Origin: Symbiodinium natans
Taxonomy: Eukaryota > Sar > Dinophyceae > Suessiales > Symbiodiniaceae
NCBI GenBank assembly: GCA_905221605.1
Contig: CAJNDS010002329.1
Location: 128,501 to 192,500, forward strand
DNA: 64,000 bases
Direction: 5' to 3'
The stretch's first letter is position 1; the number at the start of each line of letters is the position of its first letter. Both the position numbers and the translations under genes were made by a program. The notes beneath the pieces are model-generated. The model did not search any database and had not been told where the DNA came from. It was given only the letters and a program-made list of their open reading frames with translations. Below are positions 53,650-64,000 of this stretch, piece after piece.

Positions 53650-55530
53650 TTCCCCCATGCAAGCATATACAAGTGCACACCAAATCCGCCGAGGCCTCCG
53701 TGGGCATTTTTTCAATGTTTTTCTGTCCGGAATCCCTTCCCAAGCCCACCCCCCGAACCCACCCCTTTTGGAGCGCATCTACGCAACTCTTCCTGGGCCC
53801 AAGAAGACCTACATAACCCCAGGCATCCCCAAGCCCGGAACCCCAAACAGCAGAAGCCCGCCTCACCCCACCACCCACCCCGCCCGCTCCTCCCCCGCTG
53901 ACCGTATTGGCCTCCTCCCTTATCCCTTGGTGCGTACCCATCCGAATCCCCCCTTAAGTGTGCAGATATCCAACAGCCCTTCTCCCCCACTGACCCTTCC
54001 TCCCTTACATGTCCTTTGTTTGCTGTACTTTCGACAAAAAAACTCAGCCTCCTTGCCTTCGCCGCACCTTTCCCTTCCTCTTCACCCTACCGCCCCACGC
54101 TTTAGGCAAGGTAACCCCGTTCCTCCCTCCCCTACATCCTCTTCCCTCCCCTTCCACTTCCGTCTTCAAGTGCCCCCACTTCGTGGATTTCCTTCCTTCC
54201 CCTCCGTCTGGCCACCCTATGGACCTCATGTTCGCATTCAACCTTGATGGTGCGTGAGGCAAGCCTCGCAGCCTCCCACCCTTTCCGACCCCCCACTACT
54301 CCCACAGTGTCGGCAGGCTCCAGCCGAGGCGGGTCGCGCAGCATTAAGGTGACGCCAATTCGGCTCTACATGAGGGGTCCTTGCCTTGGCACGCTTCTCT
54401 TGGATACTCCACTTTCGGTTTGGCACTGGGCCCCAAGGCAAACCTGCCACAGGGGCGTCAGCATGTGTAGCCGGCAGCACCATTTCTTTCTGCGTGTCAC
54501 ACATTGGGTTACAGTGACGTCTCAATGGTGTGCATCCAGAACTTGCCCTTCCTCATCAAGTTTTCTCTCCTTCTCTTATGCACACTTCATGGGCCCCGAA
54601 GAACCCTGCTCTCTCTCTCGTCTGTCTCAAAGTCGCTGTCTCAGTCTGTCTTCTTCCGGCAGGTGTGAGGGGGTCGGGGCTGACACCCCAGTCGCGCCAG
54701 ACATGGGTGGTCTTGGGGGTACCACGGTACGATTGGTGGCTTCTCGAGTCGGCATGGGGGATGACCGGTCAGCACTCTCACACTCTCTTACGAGCCACCG
54801 TCCTATTTGCGACAAGACGCGACCTGATCATCGCAACATACCGCCCCTTGACAGTCAGCCCCTCAGAGCTAGGTTCACGACTTTTCAACTCAGGCAGATC
54901 TCTACACTCGCAGCCCTCGCACAGAGCCATAGAGCCGGCAAAGGATCTGCCGAGCATCCCACCCCCAGAGAAGCCCGCGAAGAGTCCCGACGAAAACCCC
55001 TGCAGTGCCATCAGAGAAGAGAGCCGCGCCGAGTGGCGCAAGCCTGTGGAGAGATCCCTGGACCGTTTTTCAAAGACCCGGCATCCTTGGAGTACACAGT
55101 ACGCACTTCCAGAGAAGACCGTAAGAGTCCTGCCAGGTATTGGAGTCCTCAGGATTTCCGCGGAGAGCAAAGTATCCGTAAGTACTTAGTTCCTGTCCTC
55201 AAAAGCGGCGGGATGGCTCCCATATCAGGTAGCTGTAGGGTGGGGATGATTGAAGCAAACAATTCATTCATGTCGTACCCTAAACCCAAAACCCCAAACC
55301 CTAAACCGCGTTCTTTGTTTCTTTCCGCAGCTGTTCCTTTACGTCTTTCCGTAAGTAGTTCTGAGTCTGTAATTCGCTCTGCAGTTCGGTCCGTCTTTGT
55401 CATTCTGCATGTGTTATGTGTTCTTTATTTCTGCATTTCTTGTTTTTTTCTGCATGTCTTGTTTTCTTCTGCAACTCCTGCTTTCTTTCGGTTGAGAGTA
55501 AAAACTTTGTCGCAGGACTTAGACTAAGCA
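53650..55530. other. Pyrimidine-rich interval, no confident gene
   Basis: C/T-rich sequence dominates 53.7-54.3 kb. A plus-strand stretch at about 54880-55180 (EWRKPVERSLDRFSKTRHP) is protein-like but isolated. A 427-codon frame at 54244-55527 has biased composition and is not believed. Confidence 0.35.
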
Positions 55531-55826
55531 AGCCCTCTACGTAGTGCGCACCTGCTTGTTCTCAACAGAGGTCTACAGAAATGGCACACTTTCTGCCTGT
55601 CGCGAGGCAAGGTCGCCCTCCGGGCAGTTTTGCCCGTCCCTGTTTCGAGGTTGTCGCTTTTCATTCGGTTGGGCCACTCAGATGCTGTACTTTCTTTCTT
55701 CATTTCTTTCAGCCAGGGCGCTAGTTGCCCAGGGGTGCTGTTTCGAGAGGGAGAGGGGGATGGAGTTTCCTTGATAGACTCACTTGTCTTTGAGTTGCAG
55801 TCAACAGTGGGGCTAAGTGCACTGGA

Positions 55827-55862
55827 AGGAAGGAAGGAAGGAAGGAAGAGGGAGAGAGAGAA
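55827..55862. repeat. (GGAA)n microsatellite
   Basis: About six GGAA units are followed by GAGA. Confidence 0.95.
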
Positions 55863-55949
55863 AGCCAGGGGGGTTGCCCCCACGCCACAAACTGCTAGGG
55901 GCTTAGCTCGGTCAACTTGCAAACAGTATCAAAAGGGTTTCAAAACTAA

Positions 55950-56476
55950 GGCCCCGAATACAGGGGGTGCGCACCGCACGAAACATCGAACCTTTTCGGA
56001 ATGGGGTACCATTGCTGGCCTCTCCAGCTCTGCTTTGCTGGCAGATAGCAGCCACATGTAGACTGCCATCTGCGAAGTTTTGCACGGCAGGGTGCAGCCG
56101 CGCATTCAAGCAAATCCAAACCGCATGATGAAAACAAACGACCTGCGCCCGAGGCCATCCACCACTCCGTTCCGGAGGGAATGCTCGGACCTCAGCGAGT
56201 TGTGCCGAGAGTTCCAGCAAACTTGATCCTGGCTGTCTGGCCAGCCTTGTTCTCTTTGGCATCCTGCAAAGATGCCTTGCAGCGCGCGATGGACTTTTGG
56301 CATTGCCGAGTTGGATTCGTTTCCAATGCAAGCACACAAAAGCAACATTTCCGTGTTGGAGCCTTGCACAATCTTGCACACTGTAGGATGCATGTAGGAT
56401 CATTTACCCTGCTAAAAGCCCACTGGGGCTTTGACGTGAACATTGTCTGGGCGTCACTTTTTTGCAGGACAACCAA
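55950..56476 (-). CDS. Weak minus-strand exon candidate
   Basis: The minus-strand frame SSLLELSAQLAEVRAFPPER, then VVCFHHAVWICLNARLHPAV, has coding-like composition. An adjacent frame has MLLLCACIGNESNSAMPKVH. It may be part of the LRR gene; no clear LRR motif is present and splice sites are unresolved. Confidence 0.25.
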
Positions 56477-56639
56477 AACTGGGCGTGCCCCGTTTCACAT
56501 GTGCAAGCTGCACGTGGGCGCACCAGCTTGGCTCACACAGAGAACGAAGAAAGAACCAGTCTAAACATATCTCGGCCTTGAAGAGGTTACCAGCCAAATG
56601 CACACCCGTCCTTCTTTGTGCTTCCACAAGTAGCTACCC

Positions 56640-57515
56640 TGATTAGTGGGTATTCTTGCTTAACCGACATGTAACCAACTGTCAAACATATGGAAGACGT
56701 ATTCAATACATGCAACCATCGGCAGACCTACAGGAGACCACCGACGGACACCTTCCAACTCTGTAACTCTGTGACCTTGCGAACTCCTCGATTCTGCCAC
56801 CCTAAACCTGCTCAACCTCCCCACCACAATCCTTGACCCGAGGCAACAGCGATGGGCTTAGGGCTTAGATGGGCTTAGTGTACTCGCAGTCAAGAGGATC
56901 TTCAAAGGCAAGTCCTGCAACCTACGACATACAAGTGAAGTGCGTTCGGTGGCTTTGGTGTGGGGTTCGCAGTTGATGCATGTTTAGGTCTAGGGTGGTT
57001 TATGACTGAGGGCTTAGGTTTCAAGGTTTCGGGTCTAAGAGTCTAAGGTTTGGGTGCCTGGTGGTGTTTGGATCTCGGGTGGGGCTTCCAATATCTAAAT
57101 TTCCAACCTACAGAGCATGGGCACTGTGGGCGAATTCCTGGAGTTGACAGCAAGGGCCCCGGGAAGTCATCTCGAAAGCAAGAGGTCTTGCGCAATTTGT
57201 TCTCTTGAGAGCCCCGCATGGTCTCTTCTTACACTAAGAAATTGAGGGGGTGGAGTTCTGATTTGAGCGGAAGGGGGACGGGGGACCTGCTCTGTAGCGC
57301 AGGCTGGTTATTGACCCCAGAATCTCCATGACAGCTACATCCCTTCTCGCTGCAAATCAAATAAACAAAGTGAGGAGCTGGATTTCCGGAACTAGAAGTT
57401 GCGGTGCGGGAGCTCCGAACTTTTAAGAAATTGAAGGGCTCGATTTCGTTAACTACGTCTCGAGAAATTTTAAAACTTATGGGCTGGATTTCTCAAATTT
57501 AAGAAGTTGATGGGT
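56640..57515. other. Intergenic; degenerate TTTAGGG-like pieces
   Basis: No exon is seen. Short GGGCTTAG/GGTTTAGG-like motifs lie at 56.85-57.06 kb, and an AAATTGAAGGG/GGGCTGGATTTC motif recurs at 57.23-57.51 kb. Confidence 0.4.
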
Positions 57516-57537
57516 TCGATTGCTTCAGCCGATGAAC

Positions 57538-60420
57538 TTACTTCAGGGCAGCATCTTTTATTCGAGGCACCCGCTCCTCAGCTTCAGAAGTTTGCGCTTC
57601 ATAACCAAGGAACCGTACCCGGGTCCCTCGAAGATTGGACATCCCGGAAATCCAGCGACCCAACGCTATGACTCCGCCCAGGAAAAAGATTTTGCAATTG
57701 CGAGAGCAGGTATGACAGTCGCGTGCGCGCGCGAGAGAGATGAGAGAAACAAGGTTGCACTGTTGCACGACCACCCTTCTTGCTGTGTGTTGCACCAAAA
57801 AGGCCCCCACGTACTCCAAGTTCGGGGTGCGGGTGCATGCGAAGCTCTGCAAGGACGGGTGGCTAGCCAGGCCAACTCCCAGCTGTTGCAGCATCTGACA
57901 AGACACTTGGGAAACTGCAAGCATCCAGTTCTACCATGTTCTACCCACCCGAACAAACTCTTCCACAGCAACCTGCTGACGCTCCGGAGTATCGTGGCAG
58001 TGTCCCAGGGGCAGCCTCAGAACATGTCAGGGCCACTGCAAAGGCAACCTGCTAAGACTCCAAAGCACCGGCACCCCTCCCAAGTGGCACACGCCACTTG
58101 GACAAGCGTGTGATTTTCGATCACTGCCCGCGCAAGCAGTGATGACCCCTGTCTGGCATGCGTGATAAACTTGGTTGCGTCTCCAATGCTGTTGCGCCTC
58201 CAGCGTGACCGGAAGGCCCACGCCTGCAACTGAATGAAAAGTAGCATCCGTTCAGACACAAGATTCGTCTTAGCAGCGTGCAGTTGAGCTTGGTCAACCT
58301 CGTCGTCTCCTGCCCCAGGCGAAGTGGCAGGTCGGCTTGCTCAGCGCTTTCTCATCAAAAAGTTGCGTTTGCGCCACTTTACGCGTCATGCCGATCGACC
58401 ATGCTAACTTGATTAAGACGCGCTGTTTGTCTTGCTTCATCTGTCCTTGATGTGGCGGGTCAACTTTCGAATGCCGTCACGCGACATGAAATTCCAAGAG
58501 ATGTTCAGCTCAGTGACCTTTACCGCAGTCTGATGTCTGTCGCATCCGTCAATGACTGCTAACAACGATAAGCTGAGCTAATCACACAATCGTAGCGACG
58601 CAGCCACTCCTGCGCAGAACATCTCACAACGTCGGTGAAGCTTCCGCGGCAGCAACATCTTTCCAGACCTGGCCTCTAGGAAAACAAAGTCATCGTCATC
58701 CATGCCTCGCTTCGACAAGTCCACTGTGGTCCTCAGAAAGTCATGAAGGGACAATATGGGATAGTCAGAGGCTCGACAGATCAACGGGTTGTCGCAGAGC
58801 TGTGAACATTTGGCAGAACCCCAGTGCCGCCCAGAGCACAACTGGCCGGTCTTGAAGTGAGAAAAGTTGATCCCGGGCCTTTTGTTGCACGATGTGATGA
58901 CTGCTCCCTGCTCATTGTCCATCCACGACCATGTTCTGCGAAGAATGAGTGGCTGGCTTCATTTTGGTGGGGCCCATTGTATTTACCTGCTGAGTTTTCG
59001 TTGCGGACAAAGCTTACGCAGAAACAACATGACACAACACTGACCACGCGAAAGTCGGATGCCAGGCCAAACAGCATAGACTTGTTGGAGCAACTCGCAC
59101 TTGTCCAGTGACACAAAGCAGATAGCTGTGATGTCCCATAGAGCTGCAAACGATCTCGCATTGCAACTCGCCAGGGTGGCAGTTTGTAGAAGGGTCTGTG
59201 CGTTGCCAAGCAAGCTCTGGGCCAGAGCCTGCACATGCCAATCGTTCGGAAAAAGTGCGCCAGACCCACTGGACTGCTGGCCGAGACAACCCTCATCCTT
59301 GGCCTTGGCACCATCCTTCTCGACATGATTCAACCTGAGCAGCTCGCAAAGTCCTTGTGATGGAAACATGCGGCTCTCGAAATGCTCGAAATTAGGGATC
59401 TCTCAAGAGCCAGCCTGAAGTTGAAGCTGATGAGCGATGTGTTCAGGCGCAGGAAATGTGCTAAAAATATTGCACCGACAACTTCGATGCCATACCTGGT
59501 AAACGGAACTGAGCGCGGCATTCGCTCGGAGAATGCTATCACGAAAGAAGCCGGTGGGACATCCCTCGGTTCGCAAACTCGATGGCCGCTTCTTTTGAGT
59601 CTTCTGTCCATGGCCTCGCATCCAAAGCTTCGCGGATGTTCGTAGCGAAAGGCGTATGCTTGGGACAGGATCTGAGCATGTGTGACATCGCTAGAATGTC
59701 AGCTCAACTTACCAAGCGACTCGAAGTTGAAAACAAGATTGCTAACAGCTTGCTCGGCTTGCTGCATTCCCACATGGCTTGCACGTGGTGACCTGAAGCA
59801 CTTTAGCAACTTCAGCGACGATGCTGCATGTTGCACCACTTGTCATTGTCATTGCAAAACCATCCAGATCCAACAGATCCAAGGTTCGATGTTGGCTGGG
59901 CTTGACAGAAATTGACAGAATCTAGGCAAAAGAACTTCAAGAAGCTCAGAGCGGTGCAGATCCAAGACCTGGATAGAATTCATGCGCAGTGCCCGCAGGG
60001 GAATCCCATTGCCTCGGTTCTCGCATGACAGAGGCTACAAACAAAGCGTCTGCACCCGAGACCCTCGGTAGAGGCAGAGGCAGAATTCGAGATTCAGATA
60101 TTTCTTTTTCATGGCCTCTACGCGGCAAGGGCGAGCAGGATCCAACACGGTCACTGTCCAAACATGAGAATACAGGCCGCAGAACCTGTCATTCCCTGAT
60201 CGGCCTTGATGAGCTTCCAGCCAAACGCCGCGTTCAGCCGGTTTCCCCGTAAGTCAAGGTGAGTGATATTCTCGACCTTTGCATTTACAAGAGCGCTCTA
60301 TGCTTCTGAATCGCATGTCCGTGTGCGTGCATTGGAGTCCGTCAGCTGAGCTAGTGTGCTTTGCTCAGAACTTAGATCTAAGATGCGAGCCGACAAAACA
60401 AGGGATTCAATCGCGTGCTC
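57538..60420 (-). CDS. Leucine-rich-repeat protein gene, multi-exon
   Basis: A chain of minus-strand LRR segments runs from right to left: ESLVLSARILDLSSEQSTLA (60.40 kb), VENITHLDLRGNRLNAAFGW (60.27 kb), PLRALRMNSIQVLDLHRSEL (60.00 kb), GAIFLAHFLRLNTSLISFNF (59.47 kb), LWDITAICFVSLDKCELL (59.1 kb), LHDFLRTTVDLSKRGMDDDD (58.72 kb), NSIGDATKFI (58.18 kb), LQQLGVGLASHPSLQSF (57.89 kb) and ALGRWISGMSNLRGTRVRFL (57.64 kb). Several exons follow AG acceptors, for example TTTACCAG|G near 59503. The repeats fit the ribonuclease-inhibitor/NLRC type and predict a protein-interaction surface. No NACHT, kinase or ubiquitin-ligase domain was seen. Introns are inferred from the frame changes; the gene may continue left to 53.1 kb or right to 61.1 kb. 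Confidence 0.6.
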
Positions 60421-60873
60421 ACCTGATCCCCCATGTTTCCCCAAGGCATCAGTCGTCACTCTTCAAGACCTTTCAAACAACTATCAACCAACCTCGAGTT
60501 ACCCGCCAAGGCAAGTCTTGGGGTGCGGAAGCATCGCAGCGACAGGAAAAGCCAACTCGCATAGCCGTGCAGTGAACCAAGCCAAAAAGTCGCAAGAAAA
60601 GTGCAACAGCACACGCATTGTCAAGCAGCAACGACTGAAGATGGCTGAAGATAGTATTTTGCTTTGCTGGCGCTTGGCCGCGGCCACTGCACTTAAGCAT
60701 CACCAAGCGCACTGAAGTTCCACCATCTTGTGCAGCCCAGATACTCAGTCCCATGCCTGGCTATCAAAACAAGCGCACCACTGCAACTTGTGTAGCCTTC
60801 GGTGGGCTCAGCTCCCATCCTTCTCGACCCGGTCCTGGCTTGTGATTGCCTGAGAGGATGTGTCTCCGAGGAT

Positions 60874-61098
60874 TCAGAACAGCTGTGCTGTAAAAGACGT
60901 CGTCACAGTCCAACCTCTCAGGTCGATTTTCTCAAACTGCATTGGCCTTGGCATGGACACGTGACCAGTGGCCATCGCGAAAACTCCCATCCAAAATTGC
61001 TCTGAGGTCCGAGCGTGAAACCAAAGGACAGATTCAGTCCTGTAGACCTGCTGGGACGGACTCGCTGCTCCATTGGTCCATGTTCGGCACCCATGCAA
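60874..61098 (-). CDS. Possible further LRR exon
   Basis: The minus-strand frame contains MQFEKIDLRGWTVTTSFTAQ, which fits one LRR unit. It lies upstream of the LRR gene on the same strand and may be a 5' exon of it. Confidence 0.3.
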   Translation of the reverse strand: MHGCRTWTNGAASPSQQVYRTESVLWFHARTSEQFWMGVFAMATGHVSMPRPMQFEKIDLRGWTVTTSFTAQLF

Positions 61099-61099
61099 A

Positions 61100-63150
61100 C
61101 ATGAAAGGCCGAAGGGAGTGGATTCCGCAACTCAGCTTCCGGCATCTCGGCTGGGTGTGAGGCAGCAGTCGATGCGCCTCTGTTTGCCACGATTATCCGT
61201 TTATCCATGGTCCATGTTTCTATGTGCAGGCAAGCCGAAGCCTCGATAGGAGGACTTGTCTGACATAAAGCCTTATACTTGCAACTTTCTTTCAACTTCT
61301 CACTGTGGCAACAATAAATCACCGAAACAGCGGCTGAGGATCTCGCCTGAGTCTTGAAACTCGTTCCTGCCCCTGTGACACTAAAACCGACTCCCTAAAC
61401 ACAATGGTGTGTCTGAGATAAGTCTCTGCGCAAGGAGCAGGGCAGTAGTGTTGGGATGAGGCCGAGCATGCACGTCCATTCCTCGCCTCCGTCGTTGGGA
61501 TGGCCTGACTGACACAAACTGTATAGAAACAAAACGTGCCGCCATTGCTCAGCAGAAGTCAGGATGTTCAAGGCAAGTACACGAAATCGGCATCGTCCTG
61601 CAGAAAACCAACATCGTGAACAGTGCACATGCTTTGGATCACCACCCGATTGCAAGCCCCTGACAGTCTCTGTCCTCTACTTGATCCATGGCAAACGTAA
61701 GTTCTTGCCGTGCTCTGCTTCTGAACTAGTTGCTTCTAGCAGATTCTAGCAATTGCACAAAAGAGAGGGCTCAGAATCTGCTGTGGTTGCTGTGCATCCG
61801 ATTGCCCTCGTCCTGGTCGGAAACCATACCGGGAACTTAGTGTTGCGGCCCTTTGGCATGTCAGTAGGACAGTGTAGGCTGAATTAAACAACCAAACAGC
61901 TGGCAACTCAGAGTCCCACAGGGCCGTCTTCTCCACTTAAGCTTTCACATGTCATTTTGCTTGGGCCTGCACATCTTCACTTGAGCCTTTGTTCTGGGGC
62001 TTCGTACTTCTTGCTCAAGGGCCAGCCAATGACTGTACATGCTTAGCCTAAATCGTGGCCGCAAACCCTAAACCCAAACCCTTTAACCCGAAGCCCTCAA
62101 CCTTGAATGACCCACAACCCTACCCCGAAACGAAACACTTAAGCCTAAACCCCTAAGCCTAAACCCTATGGCCAATCCGCAGAACACTAGGTCATTCGGT
62201 CTTAAACTTAAACCCAAACCCTAGCCCCGGTCCTAAACCCTGAAGTCTATACCCCAAACCCCTTAACCCTTAACTTCAACCCTTCCCCACGAATACAGCC
62301 CTATCATTCTCTGGCAAACTGACGTTAGTAAACAAGTCATGACAGTGATAAAGCCTAAACCCGAAATCTTTAAACCCGAAAACCATAAAAAGGAATGGGC
62401 GGTAGAAGAGCGCAAGCAATAAACCCTATAAAGGACATGAAGTGAGGAACGCTGGCCGTCCCTGTCCCACAGTCCCACCGCGCATGGACTTGAGGTTGTT
62501 GGGGAGGAGGTTCGGCGGTCGCGTTTGAGGTCAAATCCTAAGGTGGTTGAAAGTTACCAAAAGAGTCTAATCTTACCACATCTTGGTGACAGCATACGGC
62601 ATTACCAGGGTACAATGCCGCAAGGCAAGGAGGTGTTTTGCTTCATTCCACCTCCAAACGCGTGGTCAGAAACAGGGTTCAACCAAGATCTGCAGAGCGA
62701 CTTTGGCTCACAGCACTCACACTGGCAGAATGTGTAGAATTCCGCCGACCACCAGAAAGCCGCCACACACCTCAAGACATCTCAAGACAGCTGCCATTTA
62801 AAGACCCAACAGGCGAATTGATTAACGTTCTCGAGCGCTTTTGACATGATAGACTGGACAACCGCTAGGTACTCCAGAGCTCGGTAGCGTTCTACGAGCT
62901 TCACGTGGTCTACTTCAACTTGCCTCACATGCATCTCTCCATCCTACTGAGCCGTGAAACATGGTCTGGCCACTTGAAACTTGTTTGCCATAGGTTTATA
63001 CTGGCTAGCAGCTTGAGCCCACGATGCGGGTATGAGCCTGCAAAACTGTTGTTCAGAACGAAGGCCTTCTAGCCAATCTCACGTTTGAGTCTTGTCAGCT
63101 ATGACGTGTGTGTTTGCACATGTTTGCACTCACACAAGGTGGCTCCTACT
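61100..63150. other. Mostly non-coding; CCCTAAA-like cluster
   Basis: Degenerate CCCTAAA/CCCTAAG heptamers cluster at about 62060-62290. A plus-strand pair of segments at 62525-62844 (EVFCFIPPPNAWSETGFN, and PPESRHTPQDISRQLPFKD with a stop) is protein-like but isolated; it is not called as a gene. Confidence 0.4.
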
Positions 63151-63151
63151 T

Positions 63152-64000
63152 TTAAAGGGGCTTCTGCAGGTGTAATAGGCAGTCGCAAGCTGCTTCTCTC
63201 TTTCTGCCCCTAATCACATGCAGCTCTGGCACCAAGTACACGAAGATGATACTTGCCAACAACATCGGACGCCATCCCATCTGCTTGATAGCAGCTACAT
63301 CACTCTCCAAGCCAAGTCCGACCTGAGAAAACAAAACGTGACGGAAAGCTGTCGGAAATGGCAGGAGAGCGAGGTCACAACAGACAGTGGGAGGGAGAGA
63401 GGTGGAGAGGTGGGGAGAGTGAAAGAGATGCGGCGAGCATTTCCATGCAATCAAGACTTCTTTCCTTCCAGCTGCCATGGCCAGGGCAGTACACCAGGAA
63501 CCCACTTTGGTTGCAGCAGCAGCAAGCCCAGCTGGGAAGGGTATGTAAGAAGACATCACCTGAGGCGTGATCAGTGAGCTTGCAAACGGCACACCTCATG
63601 AAATCTTGGTAGTCTTGGTGCAGTGTTGCCGTAGGTTCGAATATTCTTCCAGAGCACGCAAACGCCAAAGAAGGCAAACGCGAACCACGGTGTCTGAATG
63701 CTGGTCGAACCACCTTTTGCCAGCCTGAGGTCGTCGCTTGAAGCGATTAAGCGCACAAAGACTACTACAGCAGTCAGTGTCACTAGCCACAGATTCTGCA
63801 TCCAGCCAGAATCCAGCCTGCTGACGATGAAAAGGTAAGGAGCCAGGAGCAGAACCCTAACCTGATCTGATGACGAAACCAAAGGATCATTCATGTCCGA
63901 GCATGGCACCCTCACAGACACTTGGCTGGAGACCAATTTCGTCAGCAAGGCCGCCGAGGCCACGCTGGGTGACATCGCATTGCCGGCGGCCACGACACCG
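63152..64000 (-). CDS. YeiH/UPF0324-family membrane transporter, 3' exons
   Basis: The C-terminal part of a putative sulfate-exporter-family protein is split by introns, and the 5' part lies beyond the right edge. Exon 64000-63934 reads VVAAGNAMSPSVASAALLTK. A 72-bp intron (63862-63933, GT..AG) joins it to exon 63861 onward, restoring TKLVRVLLLAPYLFIVSR, a hallmark of the family. Further segments read TPWFAFAFFGVCVLW (about 63690) and AAAATKVGSWCTALAMAA (ending near 63470). After an intron of about 147 bp (63323-63469) comes VGLGLESDVAAIKQMGWRPM (from 63322). The junction ALAMAA|VGLGLES is as in bacterial members. Three hydrophobic segments are visible, consistent with the last helices of a ten-helix membrane protein. 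Family members are usually bacterial; the introns show this copy is nuclear and domesticated. The substrate is not established. Confidence 0.82.

Noticed and set aside
54244-55527. 427-codon plus-strand frame
   Set aside because: Ser/Arg/Pro-heavy composition, no motif, competing open frame over the same DNA, and a TTTAGGG piece inside; more likely a chance frame in C/T-rich sequence.

Overview
The window looks like nuclear DNA of a dinoflagellate, probably of the Symbiodiniaceae/Suessiales type. Five things point that way: genes broken into short exons; splice donors of GC or GA type beside GT (for example the GC donor after position 8518) and acceptors followed by G; plant/dinoflagellate-type TTTAGGG motifs scattered everywhere; long one-strand gene blocks; and very large triplet microsatellites. 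No organellar, rRNA, tRNA or CRISPR feature was seen.

Layout. From 0 to 16.4 kb every supported exon is on the minus strand: a leucine-rich-repeat (LRR) gene (2.4-6.9 kb), a class C beta-lactamase-like serine hydrolase (8.25-9.3 kb, six exons reconstructed) and unidentified coding tracts (10.4-11.2, 13.1-14.5 and 15.5-16.4 kb), separated by minisatellites and (ACT)n arrays. From 20.7 to 45.6 kb every supported gene is on the plus strand: a coiled-coil gene, an orphan multi-exon gene (22.9-25.8 kb), then a dense series of long ORFs (32.9-43.4 kb). That series includes a DUF7869-family protein with a DDE-nuclease-like pattern, a C5-cytosine-methyltransferase-like protein and several orphan proteins. 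A zinc-ribbon ORF follows at 45.0 kb. From 49 to 64 kb supported exons are on the minus strand again: a SAM-dependent methyltransferase, LRR exons (mainly 57.5-60.4 kb) and the 3' part of a YeiH/UPF0324-family membrane transporter that runs off the right edge.

The most striking structure is the framing of the plus-strand block. A repeat of about 0.5 kb (R1) lies at 17,022-17,581 and again, inverted, at 47,178-47,647. On the inner side of each copy lies an array of the 15-bp palindrome GCTCTGGGACAGAGC. The same order is mirrored at both ends, so a segment of about 30 kb is bracketed by long imperfect inverted repeats. Its gene orientation is opposite to both flanks, it carries a transposase-like gene and a DNA-methyltransferase-like gene, and it contains multi-copy arrays of an 8-bp motif (CAGACCNN/CAGCCCNN) that I did not find as arrays outside it. 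I read this, as inference, as a candidate giant mobile element or large inserted island.

Inside the island are also a head-to-head TTTAGGG/CCCTAAA junction that resembles a telomere fusion (32,011-32,137), directly followed by a nested palindrome of about 345 bp, and two clusters of a 93-bp satellite built on a 40-bp palindrome. Exon boundaries were read by eye and are approximate unless a splice junction is stated.
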